From NCBI RefSeq assembly GCF_020735385.1, contig NZ_CP085953.1:434001-498000 (forward strand): 64,000 nucleotides of DNA. Direction: 5' to 3'. Below, in pieces: positions 55,701-64,000 of this stretch; the stretch's first letter is position 1, and each line of letters opens with the position of its first letter. Below the pieces are notes generated by a model. It saw nothing but the letters and a program-made list of their open reading frames with translations, did no database searches and had not been told where the DNA came from. The DNA is from Granulicatella elegans. Its GTDB lineage: Bacteria > Bacillota > Bacilli > Lactobacillales > Aerococcaceae. The position numbers were made by a program, and so were the translations under genes.

Positions 55701-56405
55701 TCAATATTCCAATTCCTCAATCGCTTGCGGAGATTCATTCAGTACAATACTTTTCACCCTAGCATCATGCATATGAATCACACGATTCGCTAATGGTGCT
55801 AGTGCCGTATTATGCGTGACGATAATAACGGTCGCTCCATAATCTCTTGACATTTCTTGTAAAATCTTCAATACTTGCTTGCCTGTTTGATAATCTAATG
55901 CCCCTGTAGGCTCATCACAGAGTAAAATCTTCGGCTTTTTCGCAATTGCTCTAGCAATCGATACCCTTTGTTGTTCTCCACCCGATAATTGTGCAGGAAA
56001 ATTATGAAGGCGATGCCCTAATCCTACAGCTTTCAATGCTTCTTCTGCGTCCCAAGCATCCTTCACAATTTCAGCGGCTAATTCTACATTTTCTTTTGCT
56101 GTTAAATTTGGCACTAAATTATAAAATTGAAAAACAAATCCTACATCATCCCTACGATAATACGTTAATTGCGTTTCATCAAAGTTTGAAATATTGACAC
56201 CATCAATCCATACTTCGCCCTCATCATTTGTATCCATTCCCCCTAAAATATTTAAGACGGTGGATTTTCCTGCTCCAGATGCTCCAAGAATTATAACGAA
56301 TTCACCTTTTTCAATATCGAAATTCACATCATGATTGGCAATTATTTCCGTTTCTCCTACTTGATATCGTTTAAAACTATTTTTTACTTGTATATATGTC
56401 ATCAC
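55701..56405 (-). CDS. MacB/LolD-type ABC ATPase
   Basis: A 234-residue ATPase with Walker A GASGAGKSTVLN, signature LSGGEQQRVSIAR and Walker B ILLCDEPTGALD, plus the H-loop VTHNTALA. The DEPTGALD form is typical of the ATPases of FtsX-type permeases. It is first in the two-gene operon, divergent from a TetR gene that probably controls it. Confidence 0.93.
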   Translation of the reverse strand: MMTYIQVKNSFKRYQVGETEIIANHDVNFDIEKGEFVIILGASGAGKSTVLNILGGMDTNDEGEVWIDGVNISNFDETQLTYYRRDDVGFVFQFYNLVPNLTAKENVELAAEIVKDAWDAEEALKAVGLGHRLHNFPAQLSGGEQQRVSIARAIAKKPKILLCDEPTGALDYQTGKQVLKILQEMSRDYGATVIIVTHNTALAPLANRVIHMHDARVKSIVLNESPQAIEELEY

Positions 56406-56425
56406 TTTTCCCTCTACTTATTAAA

Positions 56426-56465
56426 TAAACAACGTGTTGATTATTGTTTAGATTTACTATATAAT
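56426..56465 (+). promoter_or_regulatory. tetR-side promoter with operator candidate in the divergent region
   Basis: TTGATT (56437-56442), a 17-base spacer and TATAAT (56460-56465) point to the TetR gene. The inverted repeat TAAACAA/TTGTTTA (56426-56432 and 56444-56450) overlaps the -35 region and would also lie in front of the ABC operon, a fitting position for joint repression. Confidence 0.55.
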
Positions 56466-56527
56466 AGCGCTAAAGAAAATTCAATGCGCAATTACAAGCC
56501 GTGTGTTGATTTAAGAAGGATGAAACA

Positions 56528-57076
56528 ATGGAAGTTCAAAAACGACAAACTCAAACGAAAGACATTTTAAAAACAGCCTTAATTCAACTTCTTCAAACAA
56601 AGGATTTTGAAGCCATTACAGTTAGTGACATTTCTCGCACTGCAGGCGTGAATCGAGGAACTTTTTATTTACATTATGTAGATAAATTCGATATGATGAA
56701 TCAGTTAGAAGAAGAAATTTTGCATCATATTTTAACGATTTTGCATCATCATTCTATTACTCAAAAACAAGAAGCCTATCCGGCAGTCGTTCAAATTTTC
56801 GAATATTTAAAAGAAGAATTTGAATTTATACACGCAATCGCTACGAGCCGTTTCACGTATACGAACCAACTCGTTCGGAAGTTTCTAATGGAACTAATGG
56901 AAAAAATGGACTCAATTAAGCAAAATTTAAAACAAGAACTACCCATTCCAGAAGACTATGCTAGAGAAGTGTTCATTTATAGCAATAGCGCGATTATTTT
57001 CCACTGGATTTTAAAAGGGGGAGTAGAATCCCCTGAAGAAATTACGAAAATATTTCTTGGAATGTGCCAAGAATAA
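56528..57076 (+). CDS. TetR-family regulator, divergent from the ABC permease operon
   Basis: The 182-residue protein has the helix-turn-helix ITVSDISRTAGVNRGTFYLH followed by YVDKFDMMNQ; the C-terminal part resembles the DhaS-like or C8-type group common in lactic acid bacteria. ATG 56528 has AGAAGG nine bases upstream. It is likely to repress the adjacent ABC genes and itself, and shares a transcript with the deformylase-like gene downstream (gap of ten bases). Confidence 0.88.
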   Translation: MEVQKRQTQTKDILKTALIQLLQTKDFEAITVSDISRTAGVNRGTFYLHYVDKFDMMNQLEEEILHHILTILHHHSITQKQEAYPAVVQIFEYLKEEFEFIHAIATSRFTYTNQLVRKFLMELMEKMDSIKQNLKQELPIPEDYAREVFIYSNSAIIFHWILKGGVESPEEITKIFLGMCQE

Positions 57077-57086
57077 AGGAGAACCT

Positions 57087-57500
57087 ATGAAAAAAGAAAT
57101 TATTAAAGACCCATTTTTCTTATCACAAAAAGCAACCCCTGCTAATCCTATTACGGATAAACAAGTTATTATTGACTTACAAGATACTTTACGTGCCAAT
57201 CGTGACCGTTGTGTCGGCTTGGCTGCGAATATGATTGGAAGTCATAAAGCCATTATTATTGTTGCTGCTGGTCCATTTGATATCGTGATGGTAAATCCAG
57301 TTATGACTAAAAAATCTCAACCCTATCAAACAGAAGAAGGTTGCCTCTCTCATACAGGAATGAAGGGGACTATTCGCTATCAAAAAATCGAAGTTCGCTA
57401 TCAAGATGCTATGGGGAAACCTCATACAGGGACATTTACAGAGTTTACTGCTCAAGTCATTCAACATGAGATAGATCATTTACAAGGAATTTTAATTTAA
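57087..57500 (+). CDS. Peptide deformylase paralogue with altered motif 1
   Basis: The protein has 137 residues from ATG 57087 (AAAGGAG upstream; an earlier ATG at 57057 lies in the TetR gene). Motif 2 EEGCLS (84-88) and motif 3 QHEIDH (126-131) supply the metal-binding Cys and two His and the catalytic Glu. Motif 1 reads GLAANMIG where the family has GLAAPQIG, so the catalytic Gln is Met. Such short paralogues are known beside a normal deformylase; they may be active, resistant, or specialised. The housekeeping copy is not in the window. Confidence 0.87.
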   Translation: MKKEIIKDPFFLSQKATPANPITDKQVIIDLQDTLRANRDRCVGLAANMIGSHKAIIIVAAGPFDIVMVNPVMTKKSQPYQTEEGCLSHTGMKGTIRYQKIEVRYQDAMGKPHTGTFTEFTAQVIQHEIDHLQGILI

Positions 57501-57518
57501 TCTTTCGAAACCAAACAT

Positions 57519-57555
57519 AAAACGAGCATCTCCTAAATGAGAAATGCTCGTTTTT
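57519..57555. terminator. Terminator shared by the deformylase gene and the peptide operon
   Basis: Arms AAAACGAGCAT (57519-57529) and ATGCTCGTTTT (57544-57554) with inner CTC/GAG pairing; T-runs on both sides serve the two convergent transcripts. Confidence 0.88.
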
Positions 57556-57571
57556 CTATTCTCTCTTTTTC

Positions 57572-58468
57572 TTAACGAACTACCGAACTTGCCATTCTTG
57601 CAACGGTATGTCTCATACCTCGAATCGCAACAGACAAAGCAAAGATGTTATTTACATCGGCTAAACCGCCATAACCAGCATCCCCAATATGTTGAATATC
57701 AACTCCACAAATTTTATTGCGAATCGCTATTTGTTCAATGACTTCCTTAGAAGAACCTTCTTGACTAGTTCCAATGGCAGATAACACAAGTGTTTCATGT
57801 TCATGTGCAAACTGGACAATATCAATGAGCGCTTCTTCTGTGAATCCAGGAACTGTTCCTACTGCTGGAACCAATAAAATATCCGCTCCCGCTTCAATCA
57901 ATTCCTTTGCAATTGCTCGATTCATTACAGGTTCTTTGGAGCCTGCACCATGCATTTTTCCAGCAATAATGACCCCTGTAAAATATTTTTTCGCTTTTTG
58001 AATGGCTTGAGCAATTGCTTGATTCGTTACTCCTGTACCAGGATTTCCTGTTAAGCAAATAAAGTCTAAGCCTAATGCTTCTGCTGATTTCAATGTTTCT
58101 TTTGAACAAATTCTTCCCGCTGGAATGACTAGTCGAGTCTCCAACATTTCTGCTTCTAAATCGACTGGTTCTAAGTTAGCACCAATAGGACGTCCGCATA
58201 ATTCTTTTAATCGTTCAATTGGATTGGAGCTACCTTCTACTCCGTATAATTTTGGATTTAAACAATCAAATCCATTTAAAAGCATTAAGTCTCCCCCAAA
58301 TGCACTGGCGATTTCCGCATGTGTTAATTCAGGAATAATAGGGCGATGATGAATCGCCATTTCACAGCATACCGTTCTACCCTCACCTGCCTGAATGGCT
58401 AATTTTAATTCTTCTGCTGAAAATTTTCTAAAATCACTTGCCACACAGTTTAAAATTCGTTTTCCCAT
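57572..58468 (-). CDS. TIM-barrel protein of unknown function (DUF7916-like)
   Basis: A 298-residue protein with repeated beta-alpha units (GGDLMLLNGFDCLNPKLYGV, LGLDFICLTGNPGTGVTNQA, GADILLVPAVGTVPGFTEEA, IGDAGYGGLADVNNIFALSV). Related proteins are often labelled haloacid-dehalogenase-like, but no HAD motif (DxD) is present; a barrel enzyme of the phosphoenolpyruvate-mutase or aldolase style is more likely. It follows cutC by 13 bases as the last gene of the operon. Substrate unknown. Confidence 0.65.
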   Translation of the reverse strand: MGKRILNCVASDFRKFSAEELKLAIQAGEGRTVCCEMAIHHRPIIPELTHAEIASAFGGDLMLLNGFDCLNPKLYGVEGSSNPIERLKELCGRPIGANLEPVDLEAEMLETRLVIPAGRICSKETLKSAEALGLDFICLTGNPGTGVTNQAIAQAIQKAKKYFTGVIIAGKMHGAGSKEPVMNRAIAKELIEAGADILLVPAVGTVPGFTEEALIDIVQFAHEHETLVLSAIGTSQEGSSKEVIEQIAIRNKICGVDIQHIGDAGYGGLADVNNIFALSVAIRGMRHTVARMASSVVR

Positions 58469-58481
58469 TGTAAAGTCCCCT

Positions 58482-59213
58482 TTATTTTAAAATAGTAACT
58501 GCTTCTTTCATACTTTCTAAATGACACAAATCATAATCTCCGCTATCAGAATAGCGATAAGAAACTTCTCCATTCGTTGTCGTTGGATCCACTACCCAAG
58601 ATTTAAAACTTCCATGAAGTTGTTCTAATCCTGTTTTTTCTAGGATTTCTGTTAGATTGGCAAGAGAAACGCCACATCCTCCTAAAAATTCGATTTGCTT
58701 TCCATATTGTTTTTGCCATTTTGCTAAATTCTCCAAGCCAGACATAATATTTTTTCCTTGCCCACTTGTTAAAATACGAGTGCATCCTAATTCGATTAAT
58801 GTTTCTAGTGTTTCTTCAGGATTTTTCACACAATCAAAGGCACGGTGAACTACGCTATCAGCACCGTATTCTTTACATAGCTCTATCATTTTCTTTGTCG
58901 CATCCCAATCCATGTCCCTTTCTGGAGTTAAGAAACCAAAAGCTAAGCCTTTTGCTCCTGCTTCTAAGAAAATTTTCGCATCTTCAAACATTACTTCTTT
59001 TTCCAATTCGTTATAACAAAAACCGGCTCCCCTTGGTCGAACCATACAAATAATAGGAATATCGATTTTTTTAACAGCCTGCGTTAAAACAGCTAATGAA
59101 GGACTTAATCCTCCTAAATGTAACGCACTATTTAATTCAATTCGATCGGCTCCTGCAGTTTGAGCATTGATACAGTCCTCAATCCCTCCTGCACAAATTT
59201 CTAAAATCGTCAT
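58482..59213 (-). CDS. cutC: CutC family protein
   Basis: The protein has 243 residues from ATG 59213; the upstream ATG at 59231 is rejected because AGGAGG lies between the two. It is a TIM barrel with the family motifs LEICAGGIEDCINAQTAGAD, RIELNSALHLGGLSPS, MVRPRGAGFCY and LTSGQG. CutC was named for copper homeostasis, but direct copper transport is doubtful and a metabolic role is more likely. Here it sits with peptidases, not with the copper operon. Confidence 0.92.
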   Translation of the reverse strand: MTILEICAGGIEDCINAQTAGADRIELNSALHLGGLSPSLAVLTQAVKKIDIPIICMVRPRGAGFCYNELEKEVMFEDAKIFLEAGAKGLAFGFLTPERDMDWDATKKMIELCKEYGADSVVHRAFDCVKNPEETLETLIELGCTRILTSGQGKNIMSGLENLAKWQKQYGKQIEFLGGCGVSLANLTEILEKTGLEQLHGSFKSWVVDPTTTNGEVSYRYSDSGDYDLCHLESMKEAVTILK

Positions 59214-59230
59214 CCTTTCCCTCCTTCTCA

Positions 59231-60361
59231 TTATTTTGTTATGAAACTTAATTTATACAATGCTAATCCATAAATAATAGTATTCACTTTTAAATCTTCG
59301 ATTCCTATCCACTCATTTGGAAGATGTGCAATATCTCTTTGCCCTGGAAAACTTGGTCCATAAGCAATAATATTTGGAATAATTTTCGCATAAGTTCCAC
59401 CCGTTGTCGTGACAGGTGTTGCATTGCCATCAACGACTTCTTGATACACTTTTTGTAAAGTTTGCACATAAATCGAATCTTTATCATACAACACTGGCTT
59501 CCATGAACTGATTTCTTCTAAATGGCTTCCTTCTGGAATATATTTTTGAATATCCGATAATAATTGTTCTTTTGTCACAGAGGCTGGATAACACATCGTC
59601 CACTCAATAAAGTGTCTTTCTTCCTCTATTCCGACTGTATATCCTCTTAATTGCATCATTCCAAAATCTTCATCGGAATAGTTGATTCCTAATTCTACTC
59701 CTTGATGAGTCGTATGAAGTAAGTACTGATTGATAAAATCATATAATGCTGAAATCTGTTCTAAAGAAGTGCTCAATCTAACTTTCAATCGGCCTCTTTC
59801 TCCATAAACAACTGGCCATTTACAGTCTGGAGTCCATCCAAAAGTAGGTGGCTGTTCTTTTGTCAAATAATACTTCACACAACCAAATCCCGTTTCCTCA
59901 TTTGTTCCAAATACAATTCGAATTGGACGGTCAAATTGAACTCCCTTTTCCTTTAATACATATAAGGCAAATAAATTCGACAAAATCGGTCCTTTATTAT
60001 CCAATACGCCACGTCCAAATAGTTTCCCATCTCGCATCGTTGCTTTTAACGCAGGACTTTCCCATCCTGTTCCTAATGGCATGACATCTACATGTCCAAA
60101 AATACCATAATACTCTCCATCTTCTCGAGGGTCTCCATATTGTGCATAGCCAATGTGATGATCCAAGTTTTTCGTTTCAAACCCTAATTCTTCAGCGATT
60201 GCTAATACTTCCAATAAAGCTTGTTTTGGACCTTGTCCATAAGGAGCTTCTGGCAAAGTTTCTCCCCGAACACTTTCAATGGCGACTAATCGCTCGATTG
60301 CTTTGTGCAATTCAGGTTGAACGCCTTCCAACGCTTTGACTAAATCCTCTCTTATTCCCAT
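59231..60361 (-). CDS. M20-family dipeptidase (PepV/Sapep type)
   Basis: A 376-residue zinc- or manganese-dependent peptidase with GHVDVMPLGTGWES (first metal His-x-Asp), GRGVLDNKGPILSNLF (bridging Asp), FGTNEETGFGCVKYY (catalytic Glu pair) and a C-terminal HLPNEWIGIEDL (metal His). At 376 residues it is shorter than PepV (about 470), mostly in the lid domain. It probably cleaves dipeptides in the cytoplasm. It lies next to other peptide and amide hydrolases in one operon. Confidence 0.88.
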   Translation of the reverse strand: MGIREDLVKALEGVQPELHKAIERLVAIESVRGETLPEAPYGQGPKQALLEVLAIAEELGFETKNLDHHIGYAQYGDPREDGEYYGIFGHVDVMPLGTGWESPALKATMRDGKLFGRGVLDNKGPILSNLFALYVLKEKGVQFDRPIRIVFGTNEETGFGCVKYYLTKEQPPTFGWTPDCKWPVVYGERGRLKVRLSTSLEQISALYDFINQYLLHTTHQGVELGINYSDEDFGMMQLRGYTVGIEEERHFIEWTMCYPASVTKEQLLSDIQKYIPEGSHLEEISSWKPVLYDKDSIYVQTLQKVYQEVVDGNATPVTTTGGTYAKIIPNIIAYGPSFPGQRDIAHLPNEWIGIEDLKVNTIIYGLALYKLSFITK

Positions 60362-61321
60362 TTATTTCACCTCAAGTGGTTTCATTCGTTCTCTTAAATA
60401 GTCATCCAACCATTCTTGAGTGGCTTTTTCATGAAGCATTGTGCCATCTTCTTGTGGATATACTCTGTAAACCGTTAAGGGCTCTTTTTCAGTTGCTACT
60501 ACAAAAGAAAAATTAGCAATATTCGTTGCAGCTCCCCATTCTCCTTTGTGATTCATCGCTACAACGGATAAATCCCCAGCACTTCCTCTTCGTTGGATTA
60601 ATTTTTTAGATAAATTCTTCACTGCTGTTTCACACGCTTGTTGAGGATGCATTCCTTGTTCCATGAACCGAACAATTTCATAGGAAATAATTCCCTTCAT
60701 TAAATCTTCCCCTAAACCTGTGGCAGTTGCTCCACCAATCATGCTATCCACATATAAACCAGAACCAATAAATGGAGAATCTCCTACACGTCCTCTTTTT
60801 TTCATAAATAGTCCGCTTGTAGAAGTTCCTGCAACCATTTTCCCGGTTGTATCTAAGCTAACCATTCCAACGGTATCATGACCTGCATATGGTGCTAAAG
60901 ATTCTGTTTGTAAATCTTTGACACGATTATGATAATGAATTTTCGCGCGATTGGTTAACATATTTTTCCGTTTAAAGCCCTGCTTTTGTGCATAAGCTTG
61001 AGCTCCAATCCCAACTAATACATTATTCACCGATTGTAAACTTAATTGACGAGCCACTGAAATGGGATTCGCCACATCTTGAATAGCACATACCGCTCCA
61101 AAATCAAGAGTAGTTCCATCCATATAGGCTGCATCTAATTCCACTTCCATCACTTCATTAGGAAGTCCTCCATAACCGACTGATTTATAATAGGGAAAAT
61201 CTTCGACTGCTTTAATCGCTAATTCAATCGCATCTCCCGAAGATGATTGTTGTTCTAATGTTAAAACAGCCTCTTGCACTCCTTCTAGTGCCATTCTCCA
61301 AGTGGCAATCATTCCCCACAT
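60362..61321 (-). CDS. N4-(beta-N-acetylglucosaminyl)-L-asparaginase or isoaspartyl peptidase
   Basis: The protein has 319 residues from ATG 61321 with GGAGG seven bases upstream (GTG 61327 rejected). It is an Ntn-hydrolase of the glycosylasparaginase type. The autoprocessing nucleophile is the Thr in GHDTVGMVSLD, preceded by a flexible segment. The substrate loop FIGSGLYVDSMIGGATATGL holds the conserved Asp and Gly residues. It releases aspartate from glycosylated or isoaspartyl asparagine. The absence of a signal peptide suggests action on imported glycopeptides. Confidence 0.9.
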   Translation of the reverse strand: MWGMIATWRMALEGVQEAVLTLEQQSSSGDAIELAIKAVEDFPYYKSVGYGGLPNEVMEVELDAAYMDGTTLDFGAVCAIQDVANPISVARQLSLQSVNNVLVGIGAQAYAQKQGFKRKNMLTNRAKIHYHNRVKDLQTESLAPYAGHDTVGMVSLDTTGKMVAGTSTSGLFMKKRGRVGDSPFIGSGLYVDSMIGGATATGLGEDLMKGIISYEIVRFMEQGMHPQQACETAVKNLSKKLIQRRGSAGDLSVVAMNHKGEWGAATNIANFSFVVATEKEPLTVYRVYPQEDGTMLHEKATQEWLDDYLRERMKPLEVK

Positions 61322-61323
61322 AG

Positions 61324-62415
61324 TCACTCCTCCATTCCATATTGATAATTGTGTTCTAGTATTTGATGGTATTTTTCCATCGTTAAATCTTCACAAATCG
61401 CACACATTAGTCGAAGAGTTGCTTCAATATCTCCTAAATGCACAATACTTTGATGCGTATGCATATAACGAATTGGAATTGATAAAGTTGTCGCTAAAAT
61501 TCCCGTTTCAGATTTGTAAATATTTCCCGCATCTGTTCCACCCTTTGTAAAACAACCAATTTGATAAGGAATTTGATGTTTCTTACAAAGATTTTCCAAA
61601 TAAATCAGCAATCCCCGATTCGTCACCGTCATATTATCAATGGCAGTAAGCGAGACGCCTTTTCCTAATTTCGTATGATTTTGATTGGCTGGAGTATCGC
61701 CTGCTAATGTTGTATCAACTGCAAAAGCAACTAAAGGCTTTTCTTTGAAAGCTGTCGTACGTGCACCTCTTAACCCAACTTCTTCTTGAATCGTTGTTGC
61801 TAATGTCACCCTTTTAGATACATGTTGATGTTCTAAAGCTTGCATCAGCCAAATTCCTAACGAAACACTCACTCGATTATCGAGAGCTTTCCCAATCATA
61901 TATTCCTGATTCAAACCAATCGTTTGGCAAGTACTCACTAAACTCACAACATCCCCTACTTCAATGCCCATTTCTTGAATAGACTCACGATTCTCAACAC
62001 CCAAATCGACAAATAACTCTTCCATTGCAACAACTTTTTTACGAGCTTCTAGAGAAATCGCATGCGTTTGAGGTCCACCAATAATTCCCGTCCATTTTCG
62101 ACCATCACTCGTTGTAATGGTCACTAATTGTTGTAACAACGTATGCGCCCACATATTCCCTACAGGTTGAATCGATATATATCCTCTATCATGAATCGAA
62201 GAAACAACAAATCCAACTTCATCCATATGAGTGGCAAACATGATAGAAAAGTCTCCCTCTCCTAACGAAAATAATCCTGAGCCTAATTTATCTTGTTCTT
62301 TCGTACAAAAAGGAAGTTGTTCTGACACAAATTGTAACATTTGCTCTTCATGTCCTGAGACACCTACAAGATTACTCAATGTTTTTAATAATTCTATTTG
62401 ATGATTTTCTAACAT
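61324..62415 (-). CDS. M42-family aminopeptidase
   Basis: The 363-residue enzyme keeps all the metal and catalytic residues: His63 and Asp65 (ATHMDEVGF), Asp179 (KALDNRVS), Glu211-Glu212 (IQEEVGLRG), Asp234 (AVDTTLAGD) and a C-terminal His in MHTHQSIVHLG. Family members form tetrahedral dodecamers that trim short peptides in the cytoplasm. It is encoded right after a related gene whose product lacks most of these residues. Confidence 0.94.
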   Translation of the reverse strand: MLENHQIELLKTLSNLVGVSGHEEQMLQFVSEQLPFCTKEQDKLGSGLFSLGEGDFSIMFATHMDEVGFVVSSIHDRGYISIQPVGNMWAHTLLQQLVTITTSDGRKWTGIIGGPQTHAISLEARKKVVAMEELFVDLGVENRESIQEMGIEVGDVVSLVSTCQTIGLNQEYMIGKALDNRVSVSLGIWLMQALEHQHVSKRVTLATTIQEEVGLRGARTTAFKEKPLVAFAVDTTLAGDTPANQNHTKLGKGVSLTAIDNMTVTNRGLLIYLENLCKKHQIPYQIGCFTKGGTDAGNIYKSETGILATTLSIPIRYMHTHQSIVHLGDIEATLRLMCAICEDLTMEKYHQILEHNYQYGMEE

Positions 62416-62419
62416 CGCT

Positions 62420-63400
62420 TCACCAACTTTCTTGGAAAGCCAGTTGCTGAACTTTTTGGAGAGTTAAATGTTCTAAAAATACTTGAAGCGTATGAATGAC
62501 AGGTTTCAAATCTTCCTTATTCAATAATTGGACCAATTCTCCCTCTTCTTTTAACGGAATCACAACCACAACCGTCGGTGTTCCTGCTAGAGATTTATGA
62601 ATAAACGATCCATCCGTCCCTTTTTCTTGGACATTTGCCTTCACTTCGTATCCTAAACTTTGAGCAACTGTTTTAATTTCTTTCACTAACGAAACATTCG
62701 GTAATAATGTCTTGTCAAAATAACGAATATAGACAGTTTGTTCTGCATAATCTCTAACTGGCGCTACATCTAATACAATCGAAACATCGGGTAATATCGT
62801 ATTTGTAGCAGTAATAGCTCCTCTATATCCCACAATCGATTGAGCAATTCCCCCAATACTAAGTGTATACGGCAAAGAGGATATTGTTTTCATCAACTCA
62901 TATGCAGCATAAACTCCCGCTCGATTAGATAGATTTTTACTTAAAATCATTTGTTCGGTTTCAATCACTGGAATTTCTAATACAAAAGTATCTCCTACTT
63001 GAACTCCAAACTCTTCCACTTCTTGCAGTGATTTAGCTCCTATATGAATCCAAAATTTCTCTTGTTTTTGTAGAATATAGCCATAGACTCGTTGATGATG
63101 TCGTGTTAACAGACAAACTCGTTGATGAAGAAAATCTTTTGGCAAAATATCTCCAATAGTCACAAAAGACAATAATCCATTTCCATGAATATCGTCAATC
63201 ACTCCTCCACATTCATCGATATTAGAACTAATCATCACTTTAAAAGGACTATTCTCCACTTGTCTCTCACCAAAAATCGAACCCAACTTATCTCTTTTCA
63301 AGTCTAAATTCAATTGTTTATATGCTTGAGACAAATATTGATGGACTTCATACTCATCTCCTGAAACTCCAGGTAGACTACATAAGGTACTTAACTCCAC
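62420..63400 (-). CDS. M42-like protein lacking metal ligands (probable pseudoenzyme)
   Basis: The protein has 326 residues from GTG 63400, chosen because it starts ELSTLCSLPGVSGDEYEV like the family and has AAAGGA upstream. The fold matches M42 peptidases, but the sites differ: Asn60 replaces His, Ser158 replaces Asp, Gln187-Ser188 replace the Glu pair, and no final His is seen. Asp62 and Asp211 remain. It is therefore probably not a peptidase and may assemble with the intact neighbour as a regulatory subunit. It overlaps none of the GrdB-like gene when this start is used. Confidence 0.8.
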   Translation of the reverse strand: MELSTLCSLPGVSGDEYEVHQYLSQAYKQLNLDLKRDKLGSIFGERQVENSPFKVMISSNIDECGGVIDDIHGNGLLSFVTIGDILPKDFLHQRVCLLTRHHQRVYGYILQKQEKFWIHIGAKSLQEVEEFGVQVGDTFVLEIPVIETEQMILSKNLSNRAGVYAAYELMKTISSLPYTLSIGGIAQSIVGYRGAITATNTILPDVSIVLDVAPVRDYAEQTVYIRYFDKTLLPNVSLVKEIKTVAQSLGYEVKANVQEKGTDGSFIHKSLAGTPTVVVVIPLKEEGELVQLLNKEDLKPVIHTLQVFLEHLTLQKVQQLAFQESW

Positions 63401-63416
63401 TTCACTCGCTTCCTTT

Positions 63417-63920
63417 CTAACGATAAATCCGATTCGAATCTTGTTGATCATGCGCAATAATCAATGCAATGTCTTTCAATGCTTCATTCAGACCAACTGC
63501 ACCTTTTTTAGGCATTTCAATCATTGTCGTATGTTCCTTGAATTGTTGAATGATCTCTTCATTTTCTTTTGAACAAGCTACATACGTTTTACAATCTGTT
63601 TGATGTTCAATAAAAGAAGCTACATTCGCTGCCATTTCTGTAAAAGTTTCATCATTAAAGCACGGACCAGCAAATAACACTTCTGCTTTTGTTTTCAAAA
63701 TCAAATTATGAATTTTATGAAGCACTTCTTCCTTATGATTCGCAAAATAATCTGGACCACAATAGACAGTCGCTAATACTTGTAAATTTTCTTTTAAAAA
63801 GTAATCTTTATACATTAAGTAGGAGCCAATTCCTCCTTTTTCTAGCCCAAGAGGAGTATCTGCTCTTTCCTTTCCACCATAACCTGCCTGTATTTGATTT
63901 AAAAATAATATCACTCGCAT
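63417..63920 (-). CDS. GrdB-like protein (N-terminal half of glycine/betaine reductase component B)
   Basis: The protein has 167 residues from ATG 63920 (GGGAG seven bases upstream; ATG 63926 too close to it). It starts RVILFLNQIQAGYGGKERAD and contains LATVYCGPDYFANHKEEVLH and VLFAGPCFNDETF, all matching the N-terminal part of GrdB-type subunits. Those are about 430 residues with a selenocysteine in the C-terminal half; here the frame ends at 169 with no in-frame continuation seen. It may be a short family of its own, or a truncated relic. Its place at the head of a peptidase operon suggests a regulatory or amino-acid-linked role. Confidence 0.7.
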   Translation of the reverse strand: MRVILFLNQIQAGYGGKERADTPLGLEKGGIGSYLMYKDYFLKENLQVLATVYCGPDYFANHKEEVLHKIHNLILKTKAEVLFAGPCFNDETFTEMAANVASFIEHQTDCKTYVACSKENEEIIQQFKEHTTMIEMPKKGAVGLNEALKDIALIIAHDQQDSNRIYR

Positions 63921-63935
63921 ATGCATTCTCCCTTC

Positions 63936-63987
63936 AAAAAAAGTGGGAATAGCGACAGAAATTTATTCATTTCTGTTGTCTTCCCAC
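63936..63987 (-). terminator. Intrinsic terminator directly before the GrdB-like gene
   Basis: On the minus strand GTGGGAA (63981-63987) pairs with TTCCCAC (63943-63949), with a second stem (8 of 9) inside, followed by seven T (63936-63942) and then GGGAG and the gene start. Only about 15 bases separate T-run and ATG. Confidence 0.82.
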
Positions 63988-64000
63988 CTCCGCACATTCA

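Noticed and set aside
57572-58468. Haloacid-dehalogenase hydrolase label for the last gene of the peptide operon
   Set aside because: No DxDxT/V motif or HAD loops are visible; the sequence reads as a TIM barrel.

Overview
The window is low-GC Gram-positive (Firmicutes) DNA made of two parts that differ in style. Positions 44978 to 64000 look like chromosome of a Lactobacillales organism: yebC, copA-copZ, sstT, a CorC-type protein, a c-di-AMP-type CBS protein, and an amino-acid and peptide salvage operon. A Carnobacteriaceae-like host such as Granulicatella fits, but that genus is my guess from gene style and not proven. Positions 1 to about 44671 are the right part of an integrative conjugative element (ICE) of the Tn1549 type; its other end, integrase and relaxase lie left of the window.

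ICE layout, all on the minus strand from right to left: a small unknown protein, a CD1845-type membrane protein, RepA_N initiator, DnaC-like loader, PcfB/DUF3801, VirD4 coupling protein (split), SSB, Maff2 membrane protein (split), VirB6-like, a small membrane protein, PrgI, VirB4, an NlpC/P60 transfer hydrolase, DUF4315, a leucine-rich-repeat surface protein, DUF4366, topoisomerase III, a cytosine methyltransferase, a candidate RNase-type defence ATPase, and a giant methylase/helicase cut by the window edge. The ICE sits in a thioredoxin-like gene whose 5' half remains at 44672-44836.

Two mobile elements sit inside the ICE. A group II intron (22395-25144) interrupts the Maff2 gene, and exact removal restores a 71-residue protein. 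A 14.5-kb integrative mobilizable element (IME, 26541-41055) of the Tn4451/TnpX type interrupts virD4 at a GGA target, and exact removal restores a 594-codon gene. The IME carries a large serine recombinase, a MOBQ relaxase with a likely oriT, a replisome organizer, TnpW, and a cargo of a TetR regulator, two half-size ABC exporters and an ECF-type importer. Joining its ends would create a consensus-like promoter for its recombinase.

Regulation is unusually visible. At least eight genes of the ICE and IME are preceded by a hairpin with a U-tract directly before the ribosome binding site, and three of these share one sequence. In the chromosome, two copies of a large structured repeat (52118-52290 and 52409-52509) follow two convergent genes and show a compensatory base-pair change. 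An intrinsic terminator stands directly before the first gene of the peptide operon at the window's right edge, which suggests attenuation.
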